Positions 1-6,222 are shown, counted from the stretch's first letter. The stretch is DNA of 6,408 nt from JALVIU01 sp964462295 (GCA_964462295.1 CAYWXH010000090.1:1-6408); one strand, 5' to 3'. Notes: generated by a model not told the origin, from the sequence alone. Program-made: numbers and translations.

Positions 1-14
1 TCCTCGCAATGACG
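1..14 (-). repeat. Partial copy of the dispersed CGTCATTGCGAGGA palindromic repeat, cut by the window edge
   Basis: Read on the minus strand these 14 bases are CGTCATTGCGAGGA, identical to the left arm of the repeat copies near 6193, 6223 and 6297. The orientation is opposite to those copies. The rest of the element would lie outside the window. It sits about 35 bp downstream of the kinase stop codon, so the RNA hairpin of the full element could form the 3' end of the dut-nrdJ-psuG-kinase transcript. No other terminator-like hairpin with a T-tract is visible in bases 1-49. Confidence 0.75.
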
Positions 15-49
15 GTTGAGGGAAAAATGGAAAAGCATCTATCTACATC

Positions 50-886
50 TTACCCAAACTCATAGCGAATCCAAGATAAAGAGGTAGCATTACCTAAGGC
101 AAGAGAATCTATGGGGGAGAGCCCCTTTAGCCTCCCTGATAAAAACCCTGCACAAAATAGATCCCCTGCCCCTGTAAATCTTCCCCTCTCTACTTTTTCA
201 TCCTGATTACAAAAAAGGGCTTCTCCTCCTTTTATGTATTTTGCACCCTCTCTTCCCATTGTGACAATTACCTCTTGGCCTGGTTTTATATATCTTGAGA
301 TTTCCAAGTACTCATCACTATTTGCAAAAACTATATCTACATCGTCTAATACATCAACAATCCACGAAAATCGCATATCAAGTACACCTTTTGCCACAGA
401 AAGTGCTATCTTTGTGTTCCCTTTTATCTTTTGGAAAAAATTATGGATCTTTTCTATAGTATCTCTACCCATAAATATATAGGAAGAAATACATGTGATC
501 TTTGATGTTTTTGCGATATCTATCATCTCATCTGTCAGAGAAAATAGACTATCTGCACCACGATAGGTAAACATAGTACGGTCATTTGGTGTAAGTACAG
601 AAAAAACCACACCTGTTCCTACACCCCTTACTTTAACAAGATATGTATCTATCTCTCTTTGTTTAAGCCCCTTGCTTAACATCTCCCCTATAAAGTCATC
701 TCCTATATATGCAGAGAGAATTGGGGTTATCCCATTTCGTAAAAATCCTTGGGAGATGTTGTAAGCTGTTCCCCCTATAACTGAGGAAAAGGAAGGGGAA
801 AAGACCTCTTCCCCTTCCTCTGGATATCTATCAAATTCTTCATAAAGGTCTAACACCAACCCCCCTATTACATAAACATCATGCAT
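50..886 (-). CDS. psuK: PfkB-family sugar/nucleoside kinase, probably pseudouridine kinase
   Basis: This 278-residue protein is a complete ribokinase/PfkB-fold kinase. The N-terminal region has the glycine-rich substrate motif (VIGG around 7-9, D13) and PfkB signature 1 (GGTAYNIS, 38-45). Later come a typical NSDE motif (189-192), TMGREGA (209-215) and signature 2, TGAGDLFCAG (238-247), in which D242 is the expected catalytic base and GAG forms the anion hole. The family transfers phosphate from ATP to a sugar or nucleoside hydroxyl. Pseudouridine is inferred as substrate because the gene overlaps psuG, its usual partner. The overlap is 8 bp (ATGCATGA), and the Shine-Dalgarno AAGGAG (894-899) lies inside the end of psuG, 7 bases from the ATG. 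One oddity is that the usual Asp of the D-T-x-G-A-G-D motif is Arg236, followed by Phe237. Another ribokinase-like specificity cannot be ruled out. Confidence 0.85.
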   Translation of the reverse strand: MHDVYVIGGLVLDLYEEFDRYPEEGEEVFSPSFSSVIGGTAYNISQGFLRNGITPILSAYIGDDFIGEMLSKGLKQREIDTYLVKVRGVGTGVVFSVLTPNDRTMFTYRGADSLFSLTDEMIDIAKTSKITCISSYIFMGRDTIEKIHNFFQKIKGNTKIALSVAKGVLDMRFSWIVDVLDDVDIVFANSDEYLEISRYIKPGQEVIVTMGREGAKYIKGGEALFCNQDEKVERGRFTGAGDLFCAGFLSGRLKGLSPIDSLALGNATSLSWIRYEFG

Positions 887-1775
887 CGACTATCTCCTTG
901 GCAATCTTTGCCGCAAGTCTAGCATTATCCTCAAGGAGGGAAAGATTTGTTTCAACACTTTTTCCATTACTTATATCTTTTATCTTATCTAATAAAAATG
1001 GGGTCACCTGCTTTCCTCTTATCCCCTCTTTTTCGGCAAGGGAAAGTGCTATATTTATCCAGTTGTTTACCTCTTCCTCGGGAATTTCCATATCTTCCCT
1101 TACTGGATTTCCTACAACAATCCCTCCGGGTATCTTGAGTTTTTTCTTTTCTTTGTAAACCCTTGCTATTTCACTTACATCTTCCACACGAGGAATAGAA
1201 AGGCCCGACTTACGTGTATAAAATGCAGGAAATTCATCTGTTTTATATCCTAAAATTATAACACCCTTTGTTTCAAGATATTCTACAGTTTTTGGTAGGT
1301 CCAAAAGGGATTTTGCACCAGATGAGACAACTATTATCTCTGTTTGTGAAAGTTCTTCAAGGTCTCGAGATATATCCCATGTCTTGGTAACTCCTCTATG
1401 GACACCACCTAACCCCCCTGTAGAGAAGACTTTTATCCCTGCCTGGGATGCAAGATATGATGTGGCAGAGACCGTTGTCGCACCTGTCCTTCCCTGTGCC
1501 ACACATATAGGAATCTCCCGTGTAGATAGTTTCCATACATCTTTGGCCTTTGCGATATATTCTAATTCATCATTTCCAAGACCTATATGAATTTCGCCAT
1601 TTAAAATAGCAATTGTTGCAGGTATAGCACCCTCTTCTCTAATAACACTTTCCAATTTTTTGGCTATCTTTACATTATCAGGATAGGGAAGGCCATGTGC
1701 TATAAGTGTAGATTCTAATGCAACAACAGGTCTTCCCTGGGAAAGTGCATCACTTACTTCTCTTTTTATATTCAA
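879..1775 (-). CDS. psuG: Pseudouridine-5'-phosphate glycosidase, TTG start
   Basis: PsuG cleaves the C-C glycosidic bond of pseudouridine 5'-phosphate, reversibly giving uracil and ribose 5-phosphate. The 298 residues match the family's usual length of about 300 and show its conserved blocks in order: ALESTLIAHGLP (19-30), GRTGATTVSAT (95-105), FSTGGLGGVHRG (117-128), WDISRDLEEL (133-142), SSGAKSLLDLPKT (151-163), DEFPAFYT (180-187), NPV and VTPFLL. By alignment from memory with the E. coli enzyme, E21 is the acid/base, K155 the Schiff-base lysine, K82 a substrate contact and D134 the Mn2+ ligand. The start must be TTG (1773-1775). An in-frame TAG, which is also the stop codon of nrdJ, lies only four codons upstream with no ATG or GTG between, while the conserved EST motif at residue 21 requires this N-terminus. 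Its gap to nrdJ is 12 bp, so it should be translated as part of the same transcript. Confidence 0.95.
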   Translation of the reverse strand: MNIKREVSDALSQGRPVVALESTLIAHGLPYPDNVKIAKKLESVIREEGAIPATIAILNGEIHIGLGNDELEYIAKAKDVWKLSTREIPICVAQGRTGATTVSATSYLASQAGIKVFSTGGLGGVHRGVTKTWDISRDLEELSQTEIIVVSSGAKSLLDLPKTVEYLETKGVIILGYKTDEFPAFYTRKSGLSIPRVEDVSEIARVYKEKKKLKIPGGIVVGNPVREDMEIPEEEVNNWINIALSLAEKEGIRGKQVTPFLLDKIKDISNGKSVETNLSLLEDNARLAAKIAKEIVDA

Positions 1776-1782
1776 TATATCT

Positions 1783-1789
1783 ACCCCCT
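1783..1789 (-). promoter_or_regulatory. Ribosome binding site of psuG that supports the TTG start
   Basis: On the minus strand the bases are AGGGGGT, which pair with the anti-Shine-Dalgarno sequence apart from one G:U wobble. Seven bases separate them from the TTG start of psuG. The site overlaps the stop codon of nrdJ (1788-1790), which suggests translational coupling, with ribosomes ending nrdJ positioned to start psuG. The weak start codon may lower PsuG output relative to NrdJ. Confidence 0.7.
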
Positions 1790-4073
1790 ATTCACATTTA
1801 CTATATCCACAATAGATACAAACTGCACAACCCTCTTCTACCTTAAGACCTTTTCTTCCACATTCTGGACATATGGCAAACTCATCATCAGGCTTTTCTA
1901 TAGGATCTGCAAGGGTCCCTCCATTTATACCTACTGCAATAAGCCCAGGGTCTTTCTTTACTTTTGGTTTTATTATTCCTAATTTTTCCAGATGAATCCT
2001 TAAAATCTTTCCAATTCCTGCTACAATAGATGGTATATATTCACCATCTTTGTCAAAATAGCCTCCATTTGGCTCATATATCCAAAGCTCTTCAAGTAAG
2101 AAACTTGGGTCCTCAACTTTACGGAAAACAGCAGACATAACACGGGTAAGTGCTGTAATCCAGGACTGGTGTTCTGTATTTTTCGTATTTATAAATATCT
2201 CAAAAGGTACCCGTCTTCCATCGGGAAGCTCATAGTCATTTATGGTCACATAAAATGCATATTTTGCCTTTGGTGTCTTTAATTTATAAGTGGTACCGTG
2301 TAAGACCTGTGGTCGAGAAAGTACTTTATCTACTACAATAGCCTGAGATTTTTCTTTCTCTTTTTCTTCTTTGGTGGTAAGAATACCCTTTATTTTTCCT
2401 GGTCTAAATGTAGTTACACCCTTCAGTCCCAGGTCATATGCCTTTTCATATACCTTTCTAAAGTCTTCAAAAGGATAGTCTTGAGGGACATTTATCGTTT
2501 TTGATATGGAAAGATCTATATACTTCTGGAACATAGCCTGTGTATTTAGGTGATCATCTACTGTAAGGTCATGTGTGGTTACCCACCACTCAGGGAGTGG
2601 CCTATCTCCAAACTTATCTCTCCACTCTTTGTAGGCATAATCCATTACTGTCTCTTCTGTTTCACCGCCATTTGCAAGTTTTATCCTTCTTGTATATTCA
2701 TTTGAAAATATGGGCTCAAGACCACTTGATACATTGTTTGCAAGGATCGATATAGTGCCTGTAGGGGCGATAGCAAGTAAAAAGGCATTTCTTATACCAT
2801 ACTCTACTATATCATCCTTTATATCATCGGGAAGCTGTTTTACAAAATTTCCCTCAATGTATTTTTTCCTATATTCAATATTATCTTTAAGGTATGGGAA
2901 AGGTCCCTTTTCTCTGGCAAGTTCTACAGATGCACGATATATGGTATCTCTCATTAATCTCATAAACTCTTCTGTAAATTTAAGGGCTTCAGAGGATCCA
3001 TACCTTAATCTGAGCATTGAAAGTGCATCACCATATCCTGTAATACCCATTCCTACCCTTCTTGATATTTTTTCTCTCTTTTCATAAACCTCAAGGGGAT
3101 ACTTAGAGATATCTATTACATTATCAAGCATTCTAAGTGCTATGGGAATATCGCGAACAAACCTATCAAAATCAAATCGTGCATCCTCTTCAAAGGGATT
3201 TATTATATATTGAGTCAAATTAAAGGAACCCAAAAGACAGGATCCTTGATATGGTAAAGAGATCTCCCCACAGGGGTTTGTAAGCATTATCTTCTCTTCT
3301 GGGATAAAATATAAATTATTGTAATGATTTGTAATATCTATATTGAAAATGCCCGGTTCTGCCCAATCATATGTATGTTTTATGATTTTATCCCAAAGTT
3401 CTCTTGCCTTTATTTTTCTATACACCTTATCGTTAAACTTAAGTTCAAAATCAAGATCATGTTTTACCGCATTCATAAACTCATCTGTAATCTGGACAGA
3501 GAGATTAAAATTGGTAAGAGGCTTGTTTCCTTGGGTTCCTTCTTTTGCAGTTATGAACTCCTCTATATCTGGATGGCTTACGATTAGCATACCCATCTGT
3601 GCCCCACGACGATGTCCTGCAGACTGTATTGTCTGACATACTGCATCATAGATATACATAAATGATACAGGTCCTGATGCCTCACTCTGGATAGTTTTTA
3701 TAAGTTCTCCACGGGGTCTTATGGTAGAGAAATTAAAACCAATACCCCCACCCATTTTTTGGGTAATGGCACTTTCTTTTGCCACCTGGAGTATTCCCTC
3801 TATAGAATCATCAATTCGTGATGCGGCAAAACAGTTAAAAAGTGTCACATTCTCTTTGTTGGGATCGGTTCCTGCCTGAATCCTTCCACCGGGTAGAAAC
3901 TTAAACCCCTCCAGTATATTATAAAACTCTTTTTCCCATTTTTCCTTGTCCTCTTCTATCTTAGAAAGTGCCTTTGCAATCCGCATCCAGTAGGATTCAA
4001 GGTCTTTATCATCCTTTCCTCTATACTTTTTATTCCAAATAAATTCAGATACAGGCTGTTTAAACTCTGTCAT
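1788..4073 (-). CDS. nrdJ: Adenosylcobalamin-dependent (class II) ribonucleoside-diphosphate reductase
   Basis: This 761-residue enzyme reduces ribonucleotides to deoxyribonucleotides using a cobalamin-generated thiyl radical, so it works without oxygen. The catalytic set is visible: C81 in LFNCFA (redox cysteine), NPCGEI at 266-271 with the radical C268 and E270, and the partner C279 in GSCLLGSFNL. Spacings between these cysteines (187 and 11) are nearly those I recall for the Thermotoga maritima NrdJ. APTGTISILANNVSSGLEP (436-454) is another reductase core signature. A TSCPD-type domain follows (about 590-700: LHGTTYKL, EIFINTKN, ALTRVMSAVFRK). The tail carries a cysteine cluster (C735, C738, C749, C752, C755, C760) of the kind that re-reduces the active site. 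There is no N-terminal ATP-cone and no intein. A longer reading beginning at 4142 is possible, but the ATG at 4073 has an ideal Shine-Dalgarno and avoids a 56-bp overlap with dut. Confidence 0.96.
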   Translation of the reverse strand: MTEFKQPVSEFIWNKKYRGKDDKDLESYWMRIAKALSKIEEDKEKWEKEFYNILEGFKFLPGGRIQAGTDPNKENVTLFNCFAASRIDDSIEGILQVAKESAITQKMGGGIGFNFSTIRPRGELIKTIQSEASGPVSFMYIYDAVCQTIQSAGHRRGAQMGMLIVSHPDIEEFITAKEGTQGNKPLTNFNLSVQITDEFMNAVKHDLDFELKFNDKVYRKIKARELWDKIIKHTYDWAEPGIFNIDITNHYNNLYFIPEEKIMLTNPCGEISLPYQGSCLLGSFNLTQYIINPFEEDARFDFDRFVRDIPIALRMLDNVIDISKYPLEVYEKREKISRRVGMGITGYGDALSMLRLRYGSSEALKFTEEFMRLMRDTIYRASVELAREKGPFPYLKDNIEYRKKYIEGNFVKQLPDDIKDDIVEYGIRNAFLLAIAPTGTISILANNVSSGLEPIFSNEYTRRIKLANGGETEETVMDYAYKEWRDKFGDRPLPEWWVTTHDLTVDDHLNTQAMFQKYIDLSISKTINVPQDYPFEDFRKVYEKAYDLGLKGVTTFRPGKIKGILTTKEEKEKEKSQAIVVDKVLSRPQVLHGTTYKLKTPKAKYAFYVTINDYELPDGRRVPFEIFINTKNTEHQSWITALTRVMSAVFRKVEDPSFLLEELWIYEPNGGYFDKDGEYIPSIVAGIGKILRIHLEKLGIIKPKVKKDPGLIAVGINGGTLADPIEKPDDEFAICPECGRKGLKVEEGCAVCIYCGYSKCE

Positions 4074-4077
4074 ACTT

Positions 4078-4086
4078 ATCCTCCTT
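4078..4086 (-). promoter_or_regulatory. Strong ribosome binding site fixing the nrdJ start
   Basis: On the minus strand AAGGAGGAT lies just upstream of the ATG at 4071-4073, with AGGAGG six bases from it. The stop codon of dut (4087-4089) directly adjoins the site, so dut and nrdJ are likely translationally coupled. This site is the main reason for choosing the 761-residue form of NrdJ over the 784-residue reading. Confidence 0.9.
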
Positions 4087-4530
4087 TTAACCACTTGAAC
4101 CAAAACCCTTATGTCCCCTCTCTGTAGGAGAGAGTTCCACACATTCTCTTACTTCTGAGTAGTAAGTTTTTATTAATACAAGCTGTGCAATCTTATCCCC
4201 TTTCTTAATAGTTATAGGCTGGTCTGTATAATTTAAAAGTACAATTTTAACCTCTCCCCTATAACCATTATCTATAACTCCTGCAAGTACCTGAAATCCC
4301 CTCTTTAGGGCATTTCCAGACCTATCAAAAATCTTACCGAAAAAGCCATCTGGTAATTGTATTGCAATACCTGTGGATACTGCATAAGTGCTATGAGGAG
4401 AAATAGTTACATCTTCATCTGAAAAAAGGTCCCACCCTGCATCAAAACTGTATGCCTTCTCAGGCAATCTTGCCGTAGAGGTAAACTTCTTTACCAATAA
4501 AATATAATTACTATGTGGATAGTGCTTCAT
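4087..4530 (-). CDS. dut: Deoxyuridine 5'-triphosphate nucleotidohydrolase (dUTPase)
   Basis: The 147-residue protein is a homotrimeric-type dUTPase that hydrolyses dUTP to dUMP and pyrophosphate, keeping uracil out of DNA and supplying dUMP for thymidylate synthesis. All five family motifs are present in order: I DAGWDL (30-35), II RSG (70-72, here DRSGNAL), III GVIDNGYRGE (84-93) with D87 the expected water-activating base and Y90 the residue that excludes ribose, IV GDKIAQL (111-117), and V RGHKGFGSSG (138-147), the flexible C-terminal arm over the active site. Length is typical. The ATG follows an AAAGGAGAG Shine-Dalgarno and lies about 30 bp downstream of a predicted transcription start, so it is the first gene of the unit. 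It is followed by nrdJ with a 13-bp gap, a sensible pairing because reductase activity can generate dUTP precursors that dUTPase must remove. Confidence 0.97.
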   Translation of the reverse strand: MKHYPHSNYILLVKKFTSTARLPEKAYSFDAGWDLFSDEDVTISPHSTYAVSTGIAIQLPDGFFGKIFDRSGNALKRGFQVLAGVIDNGYRGEVKIVLLNYTDQPITIKKGDKIAQLVLIKTYYSEVRECVELSPTERGHKGFGSSG

Positions 4531-4566
4531 GGAAGAGCTCTCCTTTCTCTTTTTGGGGTCGTATCT

Positions 4567-4595
4567 ATTTTAACAAAAGAGTCAGATGTTTTCAA
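4567..4595 (-). promoter_or_regulatory. Sigma-70-type promoter of the dut-nrdJ-psuG-kinase unit
   Basis: On the minus strand a -35 box TTGAAA (4590-4595) and a -10 box TAAAAT (4567-4572) are separated by exactly 17 bp. Each matches the consensus at five of six positions. Transcription would begin near 4560, giving a leader of about 30 nt before dut. That is too short to hold a cobalamin riboswitch, although the operon encodes a B12-dependent enzyme. The -35 box lies five bases beyond the T-tract of the upstream terminator. Confidence 0.8.
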
Positions 4596-4599
4596 TACG

Positions 4600-4625
4600 A
4601 AAAAAAACCCCTCAGAATGAGGGGT
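4600..4625 (-). terminator. Intrinsic terminator of the cheY-cheX-cheX unit
   Basis: On the minus strand an 8-bp perfect stem (ACCCCTCA paired with TGAGGGGT; arms 4618-4625 and 4607-4614) with a three-base loop is followed by a run of eight T (4607-4600, the first lying in the stem). The stem is the only GC-rich stretch in an AT-rich gap. It lies about 60 bp past the stop codon of the last cheX gene. The opposite strand has the A-run before the stem, so termination works only in the minus direction. Confidence 0.93.
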
Positions 4626-4647
4626 GAGTAGATATGTTCATATAGCT

Positions 4648-4666
4648 GTAATTTATTAAAAATTAC
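4648..4666. repeat. AT-rich inverted repeat in the 3' untranslated region
   Basis: GTAATTT (4648-4654) and AAATTAC (4660-4666) form a perfect 7-bp inverted repeat around a five-base loop, between the cheX stop codon and the main terminator. There is no T-tract, so it is not itself a typical terminator. It could be a weak stabilising hairpin in the transcript, or chance in AT-rich DNA. Confidence 0.4.
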
Positions 4667-4687
4667 TTCTATTTTCTAATATTATGA

Positions 4688-5134
4688 CTATGAAATGCTA
4701 AAACCTACTATAAGTTCTCCACCTGTTATATCAAATAAAATTTTCTCTGCTTTCTGGGTATTTACCACAGCTTGAATTTCCTTTCCAAGTACTGATGTAG
4801 GAGGGGTAATATCCAGATCTGGATCATTTAGCATACGAAGGATTGTACCTGATACCATATTTGCCATCTCCGATATAGCACTTACAGACATGGGATCAGA
4901 GAGGCTAAATTCCATACCTGGGGCCATAAGAGAAAATATGGTCTTTGCAATGGAAAGATCTACTTCATAGGTAAGGATACCTGGCCGCTTTCCTATTATC
5001 CCCACAATAACATTTATTTCTTTGGATAACTCGTGATATTCTTCTTTTTTCCTCTCTTTTTCCTCAGCCTGAACCCCAAAGGCAGAAAGGGTAGATGTGA
5101 GGGCAGGTGTAATAAATTCAGATATATTAACCAT
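4688..5134 (-). CDS. cheX: CheX-like phosphatase, second of two in the unit
   Basis: The 148-residue soluble protein resembles the CheC/CheX/FliY family that dephosphorylates CheY~P. The key feature is SAISEMANMVSG (85-96), which carries the ExxN catalytic pair E89/N92, matching the position I recall for E96/N99 of Thermotoga CheX. After it come the PPTSVLGKE turn (111-119) and a final strand GGELIVGFSI (138-147). There is a single ExxN motif, as in CheX, where CheC usually has two. No membrane segment or signal peptide is visible. A charged stretch (about 24-36) precedes the first strand. It is distinct in sequence from its upstream neighbour, which it overlaps by 8 bp, with a GGAGGAGAG Shine-Dalgarno inside that gene. 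The intrinsic terminator follows. The natural target is the CheY encoded two genes upstream. Whether its output is chemotaxis is inference, as no flagellar or chemotaxis kinase gene is in view. Confidence 0.8.
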   Translation of the reverse strand: MVNISEFITPALTSTLSAFGVQAEEKERKKEEYHELSKEINVIVGIIGKRPGILTYEVDLSIAKTIFSLMAPGMEFSLSDPMSVSAISEMANMVSGTILRMLNDPDLDITPPTSVLGKEIQAVVNTQKAEKILFDITGGELIVGFSIS

Positions 5135-5618
5135 TTCTCTCCTCCACTACAACCATATTAACTCTTAATGTACCATCAGACTCTGAAAAAAGTACATTAA
5201 AACCCTTTACTTTAAAATTTACAAAACGAAGGTCTTTTCCATAAAATGCACTAGGTGGTGCAGGGAGTATGCGCTTTTCTCTAAACTCATTATTAAAAGA
5301 AGAAAAGGCTATACCTCCTACAATGTTTAAAAATTCTGATACAGAAAAGAGGACATCCTTATTAATCTTTTCCTGATTCTCGAGTGTAAGCCCATTAGAG
5401 ACCTTAAGGGCGATAGGTTCATCAAGTGCGATTCCTACCCTTCCTGAAAGCCCACCCTTAAAACTTGTCATAGCAACACACCCATCAAAGGAAAAAGTTT
5501 CTGCACTGGTAGGCTCTACTTGTGGTTTTGAAAGGGTCACTCCAGATAATTTTTTATAAGTTTCAATAATAGAATTTACAAAGTGAAAAAGTAATCTATT
5601 GTAGAGTTTCTCATCCAT
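5127..5618 (-). CDS. cheX: CheX-like phosphatase, first of two in the unit
   Basis: This 163-residue soluble protein is also a CheC/CheX-type protein. It contains FSVSEFLNIVGG (91-102), giving the ExxN catalytic pair E95/N98, followed by the family's proline-glycine turn (PPSAFYGKDL, 121-130) and C-terminal strands ending in TLRVNMVVVEE. The earlier segment GGLSGRVGIALDEP (55-68) fits the strand pair before the catalytic helix. Identity with the following CheX-like protein is low by eye, so they look like old paralogues and not a recent duplication. CheX proteins act as dimers, so a heterodimer is possible. The ATG is four bases after the cheY stop, and its Shine-Dalgarno AAAGGAG overlaps the last codons of cheY, which indicates coupled translation. 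A role as an adaptor or binding partner of the receiver instead of an active phosphatase cannot be excluded. Confidence 0.75.
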   Translation of the reverse strand: MDEKLYNRLLFHFVNSIIETYKKLSGVTLSKPQVEPTSAETFSFDGCVAMTSFKGGLSGRVGIALDEPIALKVSNGLTLENQEKINKDVLFSVSEFLNIVGGIAFSSFNNEFREKRILPAPPSAFYGKDLRFVNFKVKGFNVLFSESDGTLRVNMVVVEERNG

Positions 5619-5622
5619 TTTT

Positions 5623-5985
5623 TTACTCCTTTGTCATCTCTTTTAATGTATCAATAAGTTCAGATGGAGAAAAGGGTTTTTGGAGTATGTGTGTTATTCC
5701 CATTTTTTTGGCACGTTCCACAGTTTCATTATCTTTTATTGAGGTAAGTAAGAGAATCTTTGAATCTTTTGCAATCTCTAATATTTTACCTGCAGCATCA
5801 AACCCGCCCATCACAGGCATAATGATATCTAAAGTAATAATATCAGGAGAAAATTTTTTAAAAAGCTCGATAGCCTCATTCCCGTCTCTCGCCTCTCCCA
5901 CAACCTCAAAACCATCCAAATCATTTATACTCTTTTTTATAATCCTTCTCATAACAGGAGAATCGTCAACTATTAAGACCTTCAT
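5623..5985 (-). CDS. cheY: CheY-like single-domain response regulator
   Basis: The 120 residues form exactly one receiver domain with no output domain. The phosphorylation site is D53 (TLDIIMP). The acidic Mg2+ pair is D7/D8 in LIVDDSPVMRR. The switch residues are T81 (LLLTS) and K103 (QKPFSP). The DDSPVMRR start and MPVMGG segment are typical of CheY from flagellated bacteria. It would receive phosphate from CheA or another kinase and signal by protein-protein contact, classically at the flagellar switch FliM. Two CheX-type phosphatases directly downstream, with coupled translation, suggest that fast removal of the phosphate is built into the module. The ATG has a good Shine-Dalgarno (GGAGGT, five bases away). 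No kinase, MCP or flagellar gene is present here, so the flagellar role is inferred and a general response-regulator role is possible. Confidence 0.88.
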   Translation of the reverse strand: MKVLIVDDSPVMRRIIKKSINDLDGFEVVGEARDGNEAIELFKKFSPDIITLDIIMPVMGGFDAAGKILEIAKDSKILLLTSIKDNETVERAKKMGITHILQKPFSPSELIDTLKEMTKE

Positions 5986-6019
5986 TACTTACCTCCAAAT
6001 ATTTTTAAATTTATAAGTG

Positions 6020-6087
6020 CTATCGATTGATAAAATTATTATATCATAATTTTTTTATTTTTACTATACTTTAAACAATATCGATAG
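6020..6087. repeat. Paired inverted CTATCGAT elements flanking the cheY promoter
   Basis: CTATCGAT (6020-6027) and its exact reverse complement ATCGATAG (6080-6087) lie 60 bp apart centre to centre. The right-hand copy also contains a perfect palindrome, TATCGATA (6079-6086). One element would lie just downstream of the predicted cheY start site and the other just upstream of the promoter boxes, an arrangement often seen for a repressor binding two operators. An operator role is inference only, and no regulator is encoded nearby. Confidence 0.4.
6038..6066 (-). promoter_or_regulatory. Candidate promoter of the cheY-cheX-cheX unit
   Basis: On the minus strand TGATATAAT gives a consensus -10 (TATAAT, 6038-6043) with the extended TG motif. 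At 17 bp the -35 is poor (TAGTAA, 6061-6066). Transcription would begin near 6031, with a leader of about 45 nt. An alternative is a perfect -35 TTGACA at 6088-6093, but its best partner TATAGT (6063-6068) sits at a long 19-bp spacing. The region is so AT-rich that some boxes are expected by chance. Confidence 0.45.
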
Positions 6088-6141
6088 TGTCAAATTATAT
6101 TATACATTTTCAATAAAGATATCTTTCTTATGGCATCCATA

Positions 6142-6185
6142 CGTGCCATTGCAAGGAAAAATAAGGGTGTGATGTGACAATCTTT
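6142..6185 (+). repeat. Degenerate copy of the palindromic repeat
   Basis: CGTGCCATTGCAAGGA (6142-6157) resembles the repeat's left arm CGTCATTGCGAGGA with a small insertion and a G to A change. CAATCTTTT (6178-6186) resembles the right end, GCAATCTC. The middle shows no clear pairing. It is probably a decayed copy at the edge of the cluster. Confidence 0.45.
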
Positions 6186-6192
6186 TCCACAA

Positions 6193-6212
6193 CGTCATTG
6201 CGAGGAGCTCCT
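6193..6212 (+). repeat. Half copy of the palindromic repeat with a GGAGCTCC palindrome
   Basis: CGTCATTGCGAGGAGC (6193-6208) is identical to the left arm of the complete copy at 6297, but no matching right arm follows before the next copy begins at 6223. Bases 6203-6212 form the perfect 10-bp palindrome AGGAGCTCCT, which may mark the point where the copy was truncated or rearranged. Confidence 0.75.
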
Positions 6213-6222
6213 ACATCCAACT

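Noticed and set aside
234..1590. Plus-strand open frames opposite the kinase and psuG
   Set aside because: Both minus-strand genes are fully conserved enzymes with all motifs, so these frames are by-products of their codon use.
2573..3636. Several plus-strand open frames of 60-125 codons opposite nrdJ
   Set aside because: They are antisense shadows of the reductase gene, with no ribosome sites or recognisable domains.
1788..4073. Intein or frameshift in nrdJ
   Set aside because: The catalytic motifs keep normal spacing and the frame is unbroken from start to the C-terminal cysteine cluster.
4074..4142. N-terminal extension of NrdJ starting at the ATG at 4142, giving 784 residues
   Set aside because: It overlaps the end of dut by 56 bp, the extra 23 residues look unlike the family, and the internal ATG at 4073 has an ideal Shine-Dalgarno.
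4531..4566. Cobalamin riboswitch before the B12-dependent reductase operon
   Set aside because: The leader is only about 30 nt and shows no B12-box or extended fold.
5687..6016. A 109-codon plus-strand frame opposite cheY
   Set aside because: It mirrors the complete receiver domain and runs into the AT-rich promoter region. Its sequence has no recognisable family features.
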